Source: Laburnicola sp. R22_1
Taxonomy: Eukaryota > Ascomycota > Dothideomycetes > Pleosporales > Didymosphaeriaceae
DNA: 64,000 bases
Reading direction: 5' to 3'
Assembly: GCA_014281115.1 (NCBI GenBank)
Contig: JACONQ010000001.1
Coordinates: 1,426,001-1,490,000 of the forward strand
Below the pieces are notes generated by a model, which worked only from the letters and a program-made list of their open reading frames with translations, was not told the DNA's origin and ran no database searches. Shown here one piece after another: positions 23,796 to 37,906 of this stretch; the first letter of the stretch is position 1, and the number at the start of each line of letters is the position of its first letter. The translations under genes and the position numbers were made by a program.

Positions 23796-26501
23796 ATGCG
23801 CCAGCGACAACACAGCGGCCCCCAGCTGCCCAAGCAGCTTCGAGACCAACTTGGCGGAGGTACTATAGGCTCCTCGGGGCCTCATGGCCTTGCAGCGCCG
23901 AGCGACGAACAGTTTCCATGCTGCGCCATGACCCAGGATATGTGCCACGGACAGACGCAGACTTGGAAACTGTTTGGCTTCGCGCTGTGTTTTCCTTGCA
24001 TGTGCTGACTTCGGCCAGATCCTGGCAACCGCAAAGACAGTGGCCGCGCGCGCTATGGAGGTTCGCTGAATCGAAAAGCCCGCCGGAAGGCAGAACGGGA
24101 CGCGAAAAAGTCACAGAAGAAGCATGCACCAAGGCGGCATAATGCGCAGTCAACCCCAAGACGTCAGCTGGAGGGAGAGGAGGAAGAGGATGGTAGTGTA
24201 GATTGGAGCGAGGAAGAGCCAGCGACGTCACCTCCGGTGCACGCCGCGCAGAAACCGCCCAAGGGCATCTTGAAGAAGACGATACACGCAGCCCCTGCCC
24301 GCGCTACCGCGCCGTCCCCGCCGCCTTCCCCGAAGGTCTCACGCGCTGTAAAGGATAGGCTTGCTCAGGAAGATGCGGAAATCGCAGCCCTCGAGAAGAA
24401 GCTCGGCATGAAGCGCAAAAAGAAGCCCAAGGCGGACGAGGAGGATTTAGACGACATCTTCGGTGATCTGGGAGACTTCGGTAGCGACGAAGACGATCCA
24501 AACATGAAGCCTTCGAAACGAAAGCGAGATCAGGATGACGATTGGCTGGCAAGCAAGCGACGGAAAGCACTTGGTGCATCCACAAAAGCCCCGGAAGAGG
24601 AAACGGAAGTTTCAGACGTAGAGAATTCGGATTCAGAGAATTTTGGCTCCGATGGATTCGACAGTGCTGAAGATGGAGACGCGAAGGACGTTGCCGGTCT
24701 TGAAGAAGAGATGGACGATGAGATGTTGGACTCTGAAGGCTTCTTTTCGGAAGAGCTTGTAGAGCAAGAAGCGCCACGCGTACGAGAGAACCCATACCGC
24801 GCCCCAGTCCCAATTGGTGCTGCTCCTGTCAAATATGTACCTCCAGCATTGCGGCGCCCGCCTTCCTCAGATGCTGAGGCCCTCGCCCGCTTACGCAGAC
24901 AGATCCAGGGTCTCCTCAACAGGCTTTCTGATGCTAACATGATGTCTATCTTGAAGGACATTGAGCACGTTTATCAGAATAATCCCCGTGGCTATGTCAC
25001 TACTACCCTGGTGGACTTGCTCATGGGACTGCTGGCTGACGAGGCTACACTGATCGACACCTTCCTCATACTGCACGCTGGGTTTATAGCGGCCATCTAT
25101 AAGGTGATTGGTCCAGATTTCGGAGCCCAAATGGTGGAGCGTATAGTTTTAGAATTCGACAGGAACTACAAACGGAACAAGGATGGCTATGGAAAACAGA
25201 CTACGAATCTGGTCTCTGTAGTGGCCGAGCTCTATTGTTTTCAGCTCATCGGAAGCAATCTGGCTTTTGACTACATCAGGCTTTTCCTTGACGAGCTGTC
25301 AGAAATCAACACGGAGCTGCTCTTGCGCATAGTCAGAGTGGCGGGCTCTCAGCTTCGACAGGATGACCCTACTTCGCTCAAGGATATTGTCTTACTTCTC
25401 CAGAAGTCAGTAACTAAGGTCGGTGAAAAGAATTTACCCGTACGGACAAAATTCATGATCGAAACCATCAACGATCTCAAAAATAATCGTATGAAGACCG
25501 GTGTAGCTGCGTCGGCTGTTGTGAGCGAACACACCATCAGAATGAAGAGGCAACTAGGGACACTGAACACCCGCAATCTGAAAGGAACAGAGCCATTACG
25601 AATAGGTTTAAGCGATATCAGAGATACCGAGAAGAAGGGCAAGTGGTGGCTCGTCGGAGCCAGTTGGCGCAACAATATGGTTGGAGAGGCAGCAGATCAA
25701 ACAAGGAAAGAAGGGGATGATGAACAGGAGGATACCGCAGAGGTTGACAGCGACGGTGAAGTCGACCTATTGCAGCTGGCCCGGGAGCAGCGCATGAACA
25801 CGGACATTCGGCGAGCCATCTTCGTCACCATCATGTCGGCAAGCGACTACAAGGATGCCCACATTCGCCTTCTGAAGCTGAGTCTGAAGAAAGCGCAGGA
25901 GATGGAAATACCGCGCGTGATCGTGCATTGCGCAGGCTGCGAAGACACTTACAATCCCTATTATACCCTGCTCGCACGCAAGTTCTGCACCGACCACAAG
26001 TCACGGAAGTGCTTTCAGTTTGCACTTTGGGATGTGTTCAAGGATCTAGGCGAGAGGACGGGCAATGACGAGGGCTCTGATGATGACGATGAGGAGCTGC
26101 AGGGCGACATGACTTTGCGTCGCATCGTGAACCTCGGCAAACTGTACGGCAGCCTTATCGCGAAGGGCGACCTCTCCATCACCAGCCTCAAGACTCTCAA
26201 CTTTCCGTACTTGAAGTCGAAAACACGGACACTGGTTGAGGTCTTGCTCGTCACCATCATGCTCGAGTCGCAGAAGGGACACAAGGATAGACGGAACGAA
26301 AAGGCAGTGCTGAATATCTTCATAAACGTGGACACTGCGACGGAGATGATCACAGGCTTGCAGTATTTCCTGAAGAAGGTTGTCGGTAGGACCGAGATCA
26401 CGGCGAATAGTAGGGAGAAGGACACGGTGAAGCGGGCATGCAAGGTGGTCATGAGGATGCTGGAACGGTTGATGGCTACTACGACGCTAGAGGAGGATTG
26501 A
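23796..26501 (+). CDS. SGD1: NOM1/Sgd1-like nucleolar protein (MIF4G + MA3)
   Basis: Exon 23796-23859 (MRQRQHSGPQLPKQLRDQLG) and exon 24019-26501 give 848 residues; the 159-nt intron keeps the frame. The N-terminal 200 residues are basic then very acidic (Asp/Glu/Ser runs such as DIFGDLGDFGSDEDD). The MIF4G domain begins near residue 290 (LARLRRQIQGLLNRLSDANM) and the MA3 domain near residue 570 (DIRRAIFVTIMSASDYKDAH). This order is that of NOM1/Sgd1, nucleolar factors needed for 18S rRNA processing and 40S assembly. A single-exon reading from 24237 would omit the conserved basic N-terminus. Confidence 0.92.
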
Positions 26502-27104
26502 TTCACTATATACCTAATCGCGCATCTGCAGTACGTAAGTCATGCAGCTGGCTGGCTGTATACAGTGTATAGCAAGCAACTTATTATGCCCTACTGTGCA
26601 TACTTGGCCACAGCGTCACGTCTTTACATGAAGCCCGGGTGCATCGTCTCATCTTCCGCATCCCCACGAAAGAAGTCGTGTCCGATGCTAAGATGCGTAC
26701 AAAGTTATCGAGAATTATGTCTAGCTATATACTAGAAAGCATAAACACCGTTTATATACTCTAATATTAGGTATCAGGCCTGAATATCAGACACGAATTC
26801 TTTCATGGGGTGTCCGTGTTGCAGTGTGCCCCAAAGCAGGTACAGGTGAGCTAAGCTTGATACGGCGAGCAAGGACGGGGCGGCGCACGCGGAAACGTGC
26901 TCGGACCACTCAGGCTGCAGCTCAAGCGTCATCCCCAGCCTCTCACTGCTCAGCCATCCATCGCCCGCCTCAGTGCTCACGCTTCAAGCTCCCCGAAGCT
27001 CCACACTCCCACCCTCCTCCATCACCACACACCTGCCCATCCCACTTCTTTTCGTTCTCCGCCTTCCTCTTTATTTCCAAGGCGCTTGCCTGTCTGTCGT
27101 CGTC
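26502..27104. other. Intergenic, PEP4 promoter
   Basis: This holds the 3' region of the NOM1-like gene and the promoter of the aspartic protease gene, whose leader is C-rich. I see no further gene or repeat. Confidence 0.5.
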
Positions 27105-28509
<1,405 letters not shown>

Positions 28510-29250
28510 AGGGTTCTATCTTGTGATAAATTGAAATGGTATTCTTGTAACACGGGCGGTGGAGTTGGGTGAGCCATGTTGTATGGCATCGCTGGGTTGG
28601 ATTCCTAGTATCATCCTTTGTTCCAGTCGCAATGGCAGTTCCTTGTCATGGTTTTGCGCTCGTTGTCAATGTACAAATAATCAGAATGGATTTTGGGTAC
28701 AACGTGGTTGTCCTGTTAATAAACGTGTCTGACGCGTCGAGGTTTAAGTGCACAAGACGGGTTCAAACTTCAAGAAATAACCAAGCTAAGCCGCTATCGA
28801 TAGCACAGGGCTGACGTACTGGGCCGCGGCTCGGACGCAGAACCCTCGGTGCATGTGCATGCTGTATAGGGTCTGTAGGCGGCCTCTCGTGGGAGTGTGA
28901 GACAAGGGCTGTATGCTATTGGTGCCGTGAGGCTGCACGTTGGAGCTTATCAAGGTGGGCACATGGGGTGGGTGGCAGGCAGCGCCGCTAAGTCCCGTTG
29001 AGCGTCAGATGGAATCTGCTGGCCAGCGCGTCTGCTGCTCGACTCGCGTTTGTCGCCATGTAACAACACTCCCAGTCCACTGCCCACGCAGTCGTCCTGC
29101 CAAATTTCCACGAATCAAGGCCTTAGGAACCGCCGTTTGCGCCGCAAGCCTTTGAGTGCTGCTCCATAACGCCGTCCTCTGCCGTCTCCGAGCACAAGCG
29201 CGGGTCCTCTCCTCGCCCATCGAGTCCTACGCGCACACTCGTTCCACATC
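28510..29250. other. Intergenic
   Basis: 741 bp between PEP4 and ATG26, both on the plus strand. It contains a perfect 12-bp palindrome GCTATCGATAGC (28793-28804). No other structure is seen. Confidence 0.5.
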
Positions 29251-32200
29251 ATGGCGGCCGAAGAGGGGTCGAGGGAACGGCCTGGCCGCAAACTGACCAA
29301 GAAGCGCAAAGAGCTGCGGCAGGTCTCTCTGGACATTCCCGAACACTTCAAAGATGCAGCCGATGCGGACGAGGATGTTGCGGCGCCGAAGCACAGCAAT
29401 GCTATATCGATGAATCAGTCTATATTCTCCATGATTGCACGAGCCGGCCAGCACTCGCAAACAGAGCTGAGCCCCACTGAGGAGGTGGACTCGGGCGACA
29501 GCGACGATGAAGCGAGGCGGAATGTTCAATACAGCAGCTTGGATGCTGCAGCGAGGATGAGTCGCCTCAGTTCCGCCCATGACTTTCAGGCTCAGCCACA
29601 AGGGCTGGAAGAGGGCAAGTCGTCCAAGAGCAAGCACCGGAGAGCATTGTCGGAGCACAAGCTCTTGCGGTCGCTGCCCAAACTCAAGATCTCAAGCAGG
29701 AAGGAGTCCAAGTCTGAGGCCCACCCGGTTGATCGCATGTCCACCTCACAGTTCTTGCCCTCCCCTCCGCCTGAAGACGAACCCTCTTTCGCATCGCACG
29801 ATGAATCATCGGCCAAGCACAAGTCTAGGATCGCGCCGAGCCAGGACTTACACATCGAGAAGCGTCGAGGCTTAGAGCGCAAGAACAGGCATGGAAGTAC
29901 GACGAGCATGTCTAAAACCAAGGGCACTAGCACGCTTGCGGATCGACTGCAGCAGATATTTGAATTTGATCATCTCGAGGAAGTCATCTCAGGTATGTCG
30001 GCTATGAAGAAGTAACAAAGTCTCTCCTAACATCTACAGAATACCCCTGTTGGCTATTGCAAAGCATTCTGCTACAAGGTTACATGTACATAACCCAAAA
30101 TCACATCTGCTTCTACGCGTATATACCCAAGAAACATGTATGCTGTCGCAAGCCCCTGCTTCATGGCAAAAGCTAACTGACGAAAGCACGATGTGAGTAA
30201 AACCGGATACCTCTCCAAGCGCGGCCGATCAAAATACAATCGGTACTGGTTCATACTGCGAGGAGACGTGCTGGCGTACTATACTAATCCTACCGAACTG
30301 TATTTTCCTCGCAATCGCATCAACTTGCAGTACGCAATCTCCGCCGAAGTACTAGAGACCAAAGACAAACACAAGGACGAGACCACCTTTGTGGTAACGA
30401 CAGACGAGAGGACATACCAATTTAAAGCCGACAGTGCAGTGAGTGCGAAAGAATGGGTGCGATCCATCCAAAAGGTCATATTTCGCACGCACAACGAAGG
30501 CAATAGCGTGAAGATCTCGCTGCCGATTAGAAACATCTTGGAGATTGAGGAGAGCACCATTCTCGACTTTGCGGAGACAGTCAAGATTCGCGTTATTGAC
30601 AATGATGAAACCTATGCGATTGATGAGGTGATTATAAGTTTCTCATGTAGCTATAAACCGAAGGCTCACAGATACCAGTACTTCTTCTCCTTCTTCAACA
30701 ACGGCCAGGATGCTCTTAACGTTTTGCGCATTATGATAAATGACAACGAACACCATCAATCTACACAGCAGCAGGGTGATCAAGGCGCGACAACGCCAAC
30801 ACTCAGTCTGCCTAGCAATCGTAACGCTGCAACAGCTCAGGACAGTGCTGACAATCCGCCACTTATAGAAGAAAACGTGAAGGCGACGTTGTCGCCATTA
30901 CCTGGTCCGCATGTCGGGCGATCCAGTATGAGCGTCGATTCTCGGTCTAGTCTTGATATGCGAAGAAGCCTTGACGTGCGACGTAGCATGGACGCCAATC
31001 AGGCCCTCCGACGACCTAGCTACGAGATTCGTCGCAGTTTCAGCGGTAATCGTCACGATAAGCAACACAAAAGCCGACCGGGTGACAGGTCGCCCTTGTC
31101 TCCTAGACCGCAGGATAGTTCTGATTCGGCGACGAACTCTCTGAACCATGGTACTCGAGAATCCTCGGCCCACGTGCAATCCATGGATGAGAGCAACGCC
31201 TCTGCAAGCCAAATTCTCGACCGGTCAGATATGTTCTGCACACCGATGTTTCCATCCGGCAAGACCACTGCTTCACATAAATCCGACAGTCTCGCCAGGC
31301 ATTCACAGGACACGACGCGATCCTCTGGTCCAGGCACGACCCACTTTCAGTCACCGCGACATTCAAAGAAGCAGTCTGATGGCCCGAGCGCCGAGACACG
31401 TGCACGCGACCCAGAGATAAACGCGCATTTATCTGGTTCCTCAACCGCTCTCCAGGACATGGCAACTTACCCACTGCAAAAGGCATCTGGTATCGCGGGA
31501 TATTTGCGCACCAGGTCGAAAAAGGTGGGCAATCTCCTTGCCACAGAGTCCATGGGGTACTATGAGAAAGTATCGGGAATGCTAGCCGGTGGTCGGAAAC
31601 ACTACAATACGGCGGATGGCTTGCTACCAAACGACCAAGTTCATGGCCTAGAAGAAGACGAGGACGCGGCGAAGGCGGCTCTACATTTTCAGGAGCACTT
31701 CTCGCTACCCGAGGAACAACTTCAGTCCTCTTACTTCGCATATCTCCACCGTATACTTCCGAACTATGGAAAAATATACATCAGCGGTCGCTTCTTTTGT
31801 TTCCGCAGTCTCGTGCCGACTGTGAAGACCAAGGTATGTCCACTTTATCGTACGTGCTGCTGTAACTGACTGGTCTAGATCATCCTTCCAATGCGCGACA
31901 TTGAGACCATCAATAAAGAGAAAGGATTTCGTATGGGCTATCACGGCCTCGTCGTTGTTATTCGAGGACACGAGGAGTTGTTCTTCGAATTCGCGAAAGC
32001 TGAATATCGCGACGAATGCGCCGTCTCGATTCTCCGTATACTCGAAAGCACAAAGTACGTCGAGGACGAACAATCTTCTTCTGATGGCGTAGATAGCGGA
32101 GATGAAGCGGCCAAGGCGGAGCACGACCTCCTTCAGGAAGCACGAAATATCTCTGGAGCCGATGCTTCAGGCCTGAACTTCGCGTCCACATCAGACGACT

Positions 32201-33819
32201 ACGACCGCATACCACTTGTATTCGACGACCCACTAGCATCAATCGTGGACTTCAAGCCTTCTGAACCGCTGAGGATCGTATGCCTGACGATCGGATCAAG
32301 AGGTGATGTGCAGCCTTATATCGCTCTCTGCAAAGACCTGCTCAAGGAGGGACACAAGCCTGTCATAGCTACTCATGCTATGTTCGGGGACTGGATTGAA
32401 GGGCATGGCATTGGTTTCGCACCGGTTGCTGGTGATCCCGCCGAACTCATGCGGATTTGCGTGCAGCACGGCATGTTTTCGTTATCTTTCCTCAGAGAGA
32501 CTAATTCGAAGTTCCGTGGCTGGCTAGACGAGCTCTGCGAAACGTCGTGGACAGCCTGTCAGGGAGCGGACGTCTTGATTGAGAGTCCATCTGCCATGAC
32601 CGGCATCCACATCGCAGAGGCCCTTGAGATTCCGTATTTCCGAGCTTTCACAATGCCTTGGACGCGAACTAGAGCGTACCCACACGCTTTCACGGTTGGA
32701 CAAAACAAGATGGGTGGGGCGCTGAACAGCATGACCTACATGGCATTCGATAAACTCTTTTGGACTGCTATTGCCGGTCAGATGAATAAATGGCGTCGCG
32801 AACATCTAAAGCTACGCAACACGTCCCAGGCTAAGATGCAAGCTAACCTCCGACCGTTCTTGTACAACTTCAGTCCGTCGGTTGTGCCACCTCCATATGA
32901 TTGGCCTGACTGGATCCGGGTTACTGGGTACTGGTTCTTGGATGAGGGAGAGGACTATGAACCGCCAGAGGCTCTAGGCAACTTCATCAAGCAAGCGCGA
33001 GAAGACGGAAAGAAGATGGTGTACATTGGATTCGGATCAATAGTGATCGACGACCCGGCAGCACTCACCAAGACTGTAATCGACGCCGTCCTCATGGCCG
33101 ATGTTCGATGCGTTCTGTCGAAGGGCTGGTCAGACAAATGGCAGCATGACAAGATTGCAGCCAAAGCAGCTTCTGAACCTGAGGTGCCGCTCCCACCACA
33201 GATTTTTAAGATTGACGCGGCACCGCACGACTGGCTTTTCAAGCAGATGGACGCTGTCGTTCATCACGGCGGTTCGGGCACCACTGGCGCTAGCCTTCGG
33301 GCGGGTAAGCCGACCATCATCAAGCCCTTCTTTGGTGACCAGTTCTTTTTCGCCACTCGGGTTGAAGATCTCGGTGTGGGACTCTGGCTCAAGAAAGTCA
33401 ATACCAAAGCGCTCGGTAAAGCACTATGGGAGGCCACCAACAGCCAGCGCATGGTGGTGAGGGCGAAGGTACTTGGGCAGAAGATCCGCAAGGTAAGCAA
33501 TCTCTCCCTCTGTTTTTACATGGGTTGAATCCGCGTAATCTGACGGCAACAGGACAACGGCACACAACTTGCCATCCAGACGATCTATCGCGAACTTGAT
33601 CGAGCTAGATACCTCGCCAGTAAACACGGCAAGCAAGAGGACGATGGCGGCGACGAGGCAGATGAGGATTGGACGTTGGTGGACGACGAGGACTTGACGC
33701 AAGGAGAACCATCCCTAGACAGCGAGGCTATTGCCGGAATGCAGTTCGACGCGTCGCAGACTGGCAGTGGGCCTCTGGCGTTGGGGAGCATGGCGTTGGC
33801 TGCAAAGCGCAATCCATAG
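29251..33819 (+). CDS. ATG26: Sterol 3-beta-glucosyltransferase (UGT51/ATG26)
   Basis: Five exons (29251-29992, 30040-30137, 30187-31833, 31879-33492, 33553-33819), all closing in frame, give 1455 residues. Domains in order: a low-complexity N-terminus; GRAM at about 240-282 ([20 protein letters not shown]); PH at about 283-380 ([16 protein letters not shown] to WVRSIQKVI); a 380-residue disordered linker with Arg-Arg-Ser repeats; a second GRAM at about 785-880; a GT28-like N-terminal domain from about residue 960 ([15 protein letters not shown]); and the UDP-sugar-binding C-terminal domain with [17 protein letters not shown] near 1289. The enzyme transfers glucose from UDP-glucose to ergosterol at membranes. 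GRAM and PH domains bind phosphoinositides, and in some fungi it is needed for pexophagy. Confidence 0.96.
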
Positions 33820-34474
33820 TGTGGATAGCGGGGATGGCGGACGACAGGCATTGTGCTTTGTTTCTTGGACTGCTTTGGTTGTTTCTTTATTGTTCGATAC
33901 ATTGGACTATTAAGTTGGAATTTGCGGGGGGATCTGGGTCTGGCGTCTGACGCAAATTGGATTTTTAGAGGCAACGGGAGCCGCCGGGCGCAAGCAGGAT
34001 GGTCACAAGTTTACGAGTTCGGTGCTAGGCACTAGATTCTTTGCAGAGGACAGGACACCAGGGCGTCCATGGGGCTCTGACTTCTTCGCCATGGTGGTCT
34101 GCATTCGTCTCGTCGCGCTTTGTCTGTCGCGACATGGGTGTAGGCGAAGGGGGGTTGCGCTGCCGAGCGAGCCCCGCCACGGCTGCAGGGGTGCGACTAC
34201 AAAAGCACCGCAAGCCCTCCGTTGCTGTGCATCGTGGGAGCCGCAACACTACGCTTGGGACGCCGCTACACACTCCACCCTCCGCACTGCACTGCACGCT
34301 GCACGCGCGCGTCTCCTTCACTGCATCGCCCGTGCTGCAGAGACGTCCGTCCAGGGCCGCTCGCTTCGCTGCTGGGCGCCCAAGCAGGCTGCGTCCGAGC
34401 TCCGCGACCTCACCCCCCAGCGCCCGCGTACGGATGCGCCGACATCGATTGCGACGCGCCGCCAACCCAACAGC
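33820..34474. other. Intergenic, FCP1 promoter
   Basis: 655 bp between ATG26 and FCP1. The open frames across it continue into FCP1 exon 1 but have no conserved content before the ATG at 34475. No repeat or RNA gene is seen. Confidence 0.5.
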
Positions 34475-37025
34475 ATGGACGACGAGCAACCCGCCCTGCG
34501 CATAGCGGCGCCCGCCGGCCTGCACTACCCCATCACCGTCACCAAGCTCTCCAAGGCGCCCGGCGACCAGGTCGCCCGCTCCGAGCAGCTCTTCACCTAC
34601 TTCTACGAGAGCACCGTCAAGGAGGGCAACAAGTGGGGCGAGTCCCACAAGGTGAAGCGGCGCTTCCACGCCAGCTTCGTGGCCGCCGTCGACGGCGTCG
34701 TGGAGAAATGGCACATCCAGCCGAACAGCGTGGTGCCGCGCGCAGGGTAGGTGCCGCATCGCCCCCGCCTGCCCATCCTGCCCACCCTTGCGTGCTGACA
34801 GCCTCTCTAGTTTCGGACTCGTCGAGATCAAAGAACCATGCACCCACGAAACCCAGTTCGGCGGCCTTTGTGTCATGTGTGGCAAGGACATGACCGAGGT
34901 CGACTATCTGACTAAGGACCTGAACTCCAAGCGCGCCACCATCAACATGACGCACGATAACGTCGCCCTGCTGGTCAGCCACAACGAAGCCAGAAAGACC
35001 GAAGACGAGTCCAAGAAGCGGCTGCTCAAATCGCAAAAGCTGTCCCTCATCGTCGATCTCGACCAGACCGTCATCCATACAACCTGCGAGCGCACAATTG
35101 CGGACTGGAAGGCGGACCCGAGCAACCCCAACTACGAGGCAGTCAAAGACGTCGAGGGCTTCCAGCTCGCCGACGACAACGTCGCTCATGTTGCTGCCAA
35201 CTGGTACTACGTCAAGATGCGGCCGGGCCTGCAGGGCTTCCTCGACCGAATGTCGCAGCTCTACGAGATGCATATATATACAATGGCCACGCGAGCATAT
35301 GCCCAGGCTGTGGCGCGCATCATCGACCCCGATCGGAAATATTTTGGCGACCGAATTTTAAGTCGGGACGAAAATTATACAGACAAACTCAAGAGTCTGC
35401 ACCGCTTGTTTCCGAACAACACCGATATGGTGGTTATCATCGACGACCGGGCAGATATCTGGCAGTACAGCGAGCACCTGGTCCGCGTCCCCGTCTTCAA
35501 CTTCTTTCCAGGCGCCGGTGACATCAACGCGAGCTTTCTGCCCAAGCAGCAGGAACTGGTCATTTCGACCGCAAAAACCAAAAGCGATCCAGCCGCCAAG
35601 GCAAAGACCAAAGATGAGAAAGAAAGCGGCTCCGTTGTTTCTGTTGCCACGAAACCACCCGCAGACGTACCTCCAGAGGCTATGAACGGTGTCAAAAATG
35701 AGTTGGAACAACAAATGATCACCATGGGCGTGGGTGAGAGTCCGGAAGCTCTCGAAGAACAGGTCAAAGAACAAGAAAAACTAATCGTCACCCAACTGAC
35801 GGAGCGACCCTTGTTGCAACAGCAAATCGTTCTTGACAAAGAAGATGAAGTCGAGGAGGCGGAAAAGTCCGAAGCCGCCGAGAACGGCGATGCACAACCT
35901 ACCGAACCCCACAAACACCGCAGTCTTTTGCATGACGATGACCGGGGATTGGACATTGTTGAGGCCAACCTCCTACGTGTCCACATGGCTTTTTACGACG
36001 AATATCAGAGGTCCAAGGTTGCGCCGAAAGGTGGTCGTGTTGCCGAGCTCAAGGGTGAAAGGAGCCCCCGGAAACCACTGATTGATGGCATCGTACCAGA
36101 CATTGCGGAGCTCATGCCGCGCCTCAAGGGTGAAACTCTCGCTGGCTGCGTCATCGTATTCTCAGGAATTATACCTGTAGACCAGAATGTTGAACAGTAT
36201 GTTGTCCGAGTACGTACAAACTCTAGGCAGCTAACATCACGTAGATCCGATTTTGCATTGTGGATTAAGAGCTTTGGTGCAAAATTGTCCCTGGTCGTAA
36301 ACAAGCATACCACACACGTCATCGCGAACCCAGACCGGAGGACAGACAAGGTTAAGAGAGCGGCACGAATACTCCATGAAGGAGGTAACATCCAGATCGT
36401 TACTGTTGATTGGATGTTTCAATGTGTTACACGCTGGGAGCATGTTGACGAGGAGCCTTATTACATCGACGTGGAGGATGAGCGACGTGCTTCTCCATTG
36501 CCCCTGGAAGAGCTTGGGGATGTGACGGGCGAGGAAGATTTGGACTCACCAGTGCCACTAGACATGTCAGATGACAACTGGGACTCAATAAATAAGGAGA
36601 TGCAAGAGTTCATGGACGAGTCCGACGACACGGATGGGAATAGTGCATCTGATTCGGAGAGCGTCGACTCCACAAAAAGCACACAGTCGGATGCGAAACC
36701 TACCAAGCGGAAGAGGAAAAGAGGTACTGAGTCCAATGATGAAGGGGAGGATAGCGATTCAAGCGTCAACAACACGTCTAGGTTGCAGCGAAGGAAGAAG
36801 CGGACCATGGAACGAGTCACGTCGCTAACAAACGTGGTCAACGCAGACAAGTCATCTGGTCTGCCTAGTCCAGAGACCACTGGCCCTGAGGAAGAGCAAG
36901 GCGATGATGATGGCGACAAGATTTTCGACCCCCAGGGCGAGGGTACGGATCTCGCCGATGACAACGATCAGGGATTGGAAGATGAGATGTTGGCCGCATT
37001 TGAAAACGCAGACGATGACGAGTAA
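34475..37025 (+). CDS. FCP1: RNA polymerase II CTD phosphatase FCP1
   Basis: Exons 34475-34746, 34811-36196 and 36245-37025 code 812 residues. The catalytic motif of the HAD/FCPH superfamily, LIVDLDQTVIH, places the phospho-acceptor at Asp173 and the second Asp at 175. The FCPH domain continues through MRPGLQGFLDRMSQLYEMHI to VVIIDDRADIWQ. A BRCT domain spans about residues 530-625 and the tail is acidic (DADDDE). The 48-nt intron 36197-36244 has a perfect GTATGT donor, a GCTAAC branch and a TAG acceptor. Removing it restores the expected BRCT junction NVEQ|SDFALWIKSFGA. The enzyme dephosphorylates the polymerase II CTD and recycles the polymerase. A further donor at the stop codon (GA|GTAAGT) could extend the tail. 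Confidence 0.95.
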
Positions 37026-37906
37026 GTACATCTCACTTCCCTCGTGCTGCCTTTTCTTTTTCTTGAACTTGATTGGATCACCTGCATAGCGAAGGGTGTT
37101 TTGGGGGAGCATCACGGCGTTCTCGCACGAGTCGTGCCTTGAGTTTGTTTTCTAAGGGCCAAGATGGTGAATTTATGCTTTGCAGCGCACCATTGGGTGG
37201 GGCATTAGCGATTGTGCTCGGGTTGCCTGGATCTGTAGTTTAGAGCTTTTTCTATCTACCAGACACTAGAGAGATGGCAGCTGAGTGAACTTCACAATGG
37301 AAACTAGATACCCCTTCATCTCGAGACGAATTGCGTTGAAGTAGAAGAGCATCGAAATCTATCAGGCCCACGTTTTCGACTCTTTTCTACCGATTGGGCG
37401 TATCCTCGGATTGTTTGTCATAATGCTGATTTCGATACTGCTTGTTGTATGCGGGTGGGTAGAGGTTCGTGTGCATGTCTAATCAGACGTTACCCCGGCT
37501 GGAGATGACTCTACGTTCCAACCTTTTATGCATAGGCAAGACATAGGCTACTACGGTAGCTGACGCTCCCTCTTTCAGGGAAGGACTCAGTTCCACTAGG
37601 CGCGTGGATAGCTCACTTCTTCAGCTGCTAGACATGAAAAGTCCACGTAATGGTAGCCCAAGGAACCGGCGTGTCAAGAGAGAGATTGGCTTGTCTCTAA
37701 TCATCAAATTACATGGGACCTATAGCGCGTTTATGGGACCGATACGGTGATGAAGTTGCTAGTCGATATCTTCATATACTGTGAGCCGAGGACTTGAAAA
37801 AGAGAAATGCGCCTTTTCAACCCGCAAATAAGCTCCATAGAAACGACATGCCACCACGTATATGCATGCATGCAATCAATCCCATAATCCGAACCTCCCG
37901 CATGAT
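37026..37906. other. Intergenic, convergent 3' regions
   Basis: 881 bp between the FCP1 stop (+) and the ankyrin gene stop (-). No supported gene, repeat or RNA. Confidence 0.5.
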
